A stretch of 64,000 nucleotides of DNA from Cryobacterium sp. Y82 (GTDB lineage Bacteria; Actinomycetota; Actinomycetes; Actinomycetales; Microbacteriaceae), in assembly GCF_002929495.1 (NCBI RefSeq), contig NZ_PJJJ01000036.1, positions 192,504 to 256,503 on the forward strand. The letters run 5' to 3'. Position 1 is the first letter of the stretch, and each line of letters starts with the position of its first letter. This document shows positions 61,797 through 64,000 of the stretch, piece by piece. A program made the translations under genes and the position numbers. The notes beneath the pieces were generated by a model, which was given only the letters and a program-made list of their open reading frames with translations, was not told the origin of the DNA and did not search any database.

Positions 61797-63213
61797 CTAG
61801 ATCTTCTGGCCGGCCGCGGACGAACCACGGCGCAGGTAGACGAAGGCAGTGACACACATCATGACGACGTAAGCGATGGCGAAGGCGTAGATCGCGCTCG
61901 AGTAGTCGCCGGTGGTGGTCTTGGAGAAGCCGAGCACCTGCGGGATGATGAACCCGCCGTAGGCACCGACGGCCGAGATGAGTCCGAGGGCAGCGGCAGT
62001 TTTGCGCTGCGTACCCACGTCGCCCGAGTTCTGGTGGGCGTCTTTCACGCCGCTCCGCGCCGAGAACACGCTGGGAATCATGCGGTACGTCGAGCCGTTG
62101 CCGATTCCAGTGGCGACGAAGATCAGCAGGAAGCAGCCGAGAAATGCCCAGAAGTTGCCGAGTGGAAGCACCGAGACGACCGCGAGGGCTCCGACTGCCA
62201 TGACGCCGAAGGCGGCGACGGTGACGGATGCCCCGCCAAAGCGGTCGGCTAGGCGTCCGCCGGCCGGGCGGGCCAGCGACCCGACGAGCGCGCCGATGAA
62301 GGCGAGGGAGAGCGAGGCCGACGCCACCTGGAAAGTGGAGTACACCGGGAACTGGTCGGCGATGAGCTTGGGGAACACGCTCGCGAAGCCGATGAAAGAG
62401 CCGAAGGTACCGATGTAGAGCACGGCGAGAATCCAGAAGTGCGGTTCTTTCACCGCGGCGATCGATCCGGCGAAGTCGGCCTTAGTGTTGGTGAGGTTGC
62501 CCATGTACATCCAGGCACCCCACATGGCAACCAGGATGAAAGGGATCCAGAACCAACCGGCGAAGCTAATGTTCAAGGTTCGCACGGCGCCGAGGGTGAT
62601 CACGATCGGCACGATGAGCTGGGCCATGGAAGCGCCGAGGTTGCCACCGGCGGCGTTCAGGCCGAGCGCATAACCCTTCTGGCCCTGCGGGTAGAAGTAG
62701 GTGATGTTCGACATCGAGCTGGCGAAGTTGCAACCCCCGAAGCCGGCGAGAGCCGCGACGAACAGCATGACGCCGAACGGGGTGTCGGGGTTGCCGACGC
62801 AGAAGCCGAGGGCGATCGACGGGATCAGCAGCAGTCCGGCCGAGATGATGGTCCAGTTGCGGCCACCGAATTTGGGCACCATGAAGGTGTAGGAAAAGCG
62901 CAGGGTGGCGCCGACGAGGCTCGGCATGGAGATGAGCCAGAACACCTCGGTGGTGGAGAAGGAAGGAGAAGCCTGCCGCCGGCAGCGACACGACAACGAT
63001 GCTCCACAGCTGCCAGATGATGAAGCCGAGGAACTCGGCGAAGATCGACCATTTCAGGTTGCGGGAGGCGATGACTTTGCCGCCCTGCTCCCACTGTTTC
63101 TTATTCTCGGGGTTCCAATTGTCGATCCACCGACCGGGACGGTGTACCAGCACCGCGTCGTCGATCGTGGATGCGGCGTGGCCGAATGCTGATCCAACTG
63201 TGCTGGATGTCAT
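61797..63213 (-). pseudogene. narK: Nitrate/nitrite transporter NarK-type, frameshifted by a 4-bp duplication
   Basis: The N-terminus from the ATG at 63213 (RWIDNWNPENKKQWEQGGK, FAEFLGFIIWQLWSIVVVSL) and the remainder (FWLISMPSLVGATLRFSYTF, FGGCNFASSMSNI, FIGFASVFPKLI) are the NNP family, but in two frames. The junction at 62958-62965 is (GAAG)2 on the plus strand. Removing one four-base copy restores GFSFSTTEVFWL and a 470-aa protein. It would export or import nitrate/nitrite. Together with the gutted nitrate reductase after it, nitrate use appears lost. Confidence 0.9.
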
Positions 63214-63483
63214 TGAAGTCCCCTTCGGGATTGGAATGAAATGGCGGGCAACGGTCTGCAGGGAGCCGGGCGGCCTTCCTGCTCCGACGTTAGCCAGCGC
63301 GTGTTTCCGGCAACGTTGGTACCCGTTACCTTTCGATCACCAGATGATCACACGCCGTTCGGGGGTTGATGGGGCGCTGTTACACGACGGACACAATCGG
63401 CCCTGAGGCCCGACAGTACGGGTAGCGGATGCGGGGAGTGGCAGACTGGTAGGCCCGCGCATCCGCTGTTTGAAAGGCCCCAC
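63214..63483. other. Divergent promoter region of narK and RNase HI
   Basis: 270 bases with no gene. GTAACGGGTACCAACG (minus strand, ~63321-63336) resembles a GlnR box (GTnAC-n6-GnAAC) only in part, so nitrogen control of narK is a weak guess. Nothing else is recognised. Confidence 0.4.
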
Positions 63484-64000
63484 ATGACAATCACCGCCGC
63501 TGCCGACGGTTCTGCCCTCGGGAACCCAGGCCCAGCCGGCTGGGCCTGGTACGTCGACGACTCCTGCTGGGCCGCTGGTGGCTGGAAGCACGCCACCAAC
63601 AACCAGGGCGAGTTGAAGGCCGTGCTCGAGCTATTTCGTGCCACCGCGCACATTGACGACGATCTGCTCGTGCTGTGCGATAGCCAGTACGTGATCAACT
63701 CGGTGACCAAGTGGATGAAGGGCTGGAAGGCCAAGGGCTGGCGCAAGGGCGACGGCAAACCGGTGATGAATCTCGACCTGCTCAAGGAGATCGACGAGGC
63801 CATCGCCGGGCGTCGGTACCGATTTGAATGGGTGAAGGGGCACGTTGGGCATCCGCTCAACGAGGCGGCCGACGAGCGCGCGCGCGGCGCGGCAGAGGCT
63901 TTCCAGCGTGGCCGGTCGGCACCGGCCGGGCCCGGTTTTACCGCGCTGCAGTCAAAGACCCAACCGGTAGGACAGGCGCGCGCTGCAGCCTCCGGCGGGC
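63484..64000 (+). CDS. rnhA: Ribonuclease HI (3' end outside window)
   Basis: At least 172 codons from the ATG at 63484; the reading frame is still open at the window end. RNase H motifs: ADGSALGNPGPAGWAW (Asp1), NNQGELKAVLELF (Glu), LLVLCDSQYVINSVTKWMKGW (Asp2) and WVKGHVGHPLNEAADERAR (final Asp and His). It cuts RNA in RNA-DNA hybrids. After the domain a Gly/Ala-rich linker continues past the window, so a second domain is possible. Confidence 0.92.
   Translation, partial: MTITAAADGSALGNPGPAGWAWYVDDSCWAAGGWKHATNNQGELKAVLELFRATAHIDDDLLVLCDSQYVINSVTKWMKGWKAKGWRKGDGKPVMNLDLLKEIDEAIAGRRYRFEWVKGHVGHPLNEAADERARGAAEAFQRGRSAPAGPGFTALQSKTQPVGQARAAASGG

Noticed and set aside
63321-63336. GlnR box upstream of narK
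   Set aside because: Only one half-site fits; the second half matches three of five positions.

Overview
The window is a high-GC, gene-dense actinobacterial chromosome segment. Gene content and order (eno, divIC, DUF501, S8 protease, NDH-2; metG, tatD, rsmA, ispE; a DUF3516 helicase; TatA/TatC; a protein O-mannosyltransferase) fit the family Microbacteriaceae. A membrane fatty-acid desaturase with a long structured leader would suit a cold-adapted member such as Cryobacterium or Salinibacterium, but that placement is inference. Most of the window is ordinary core chromosome, with accessory or decaying patches at 1.9-4.7 kb, 10.8-11.4 kb, 30-32 kb, 40-42 kb, 52 kb and 61-63 kb.

Region by region. 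0-4.7 kb: HtpX and LemA, a SOUL protein, then a patch of damaged small genes: a 3'-truncated isochorismatase, a VOC gene with one amber codon, and head-to-head truncated tautomerase and membrane-protein remnants. An intact MerR/VOC divergent pair has a clear dyad operator. 4.7-12.8 kb: a GH1 protein lacking both catalytic glutamates, a large Ig-like/multi-TM protein, a Ppx/GppA phosphatase, a DHFR-like reductase, DUF3140, two abutting gene remnants, an S41 lipoprotein and an odd tRNA-Leu(UAA). 12.9-29.2 kb: the eno-divIC-DUF501-S8-ndh run, hisS, an ABC-2 exporter, mazG, nhaA, mfd, pth and rplY. 29.4-33.8 kb: a gluconate locus (gntR, broken gntP, gntK, gnd). 34.6-44.8 kb: prs, glmU, tRNA-Gln, marR, metI-metN-metQ-metQ, ABC-F and ispE. 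45-58.5 kb: rsmA, tatD, metG, rsmI, PMT, desaturase, LysM lipoprotein, sulfurtransferase, helicase and a molybdopterin oxidoreductase. 58.8-64 kb: a Tat-dependent ferritin-like protein, tatC, tatA, a gutted nitrate reductase, a frameshifted narK and RNase HI, which runs off the end.

Three themes stand out. First, recent gene loss. gntP is broken by a 7-bp tandem duplication and narK by a 4-bp tandem duplication, and in both cases removing one copy restores the family sequence exactly. The adjacent nitrate reductase has lost almost its whole catalytic core. Second, leaderless transcription: at least eight genes have a TAnnnT hexamer ending exactly six bases before the start codon and no Shine-Dalgarno. 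Third, several intergenic gaps hold nested palindromes with related GAGTT cores, and the tandem metQ pair carries a scar of the 3' end of the neighbouring ABC-F gene. I found no CRISPR array, prophage, insertion sequence or rRNA operon, and no clearly new multi-gene system.
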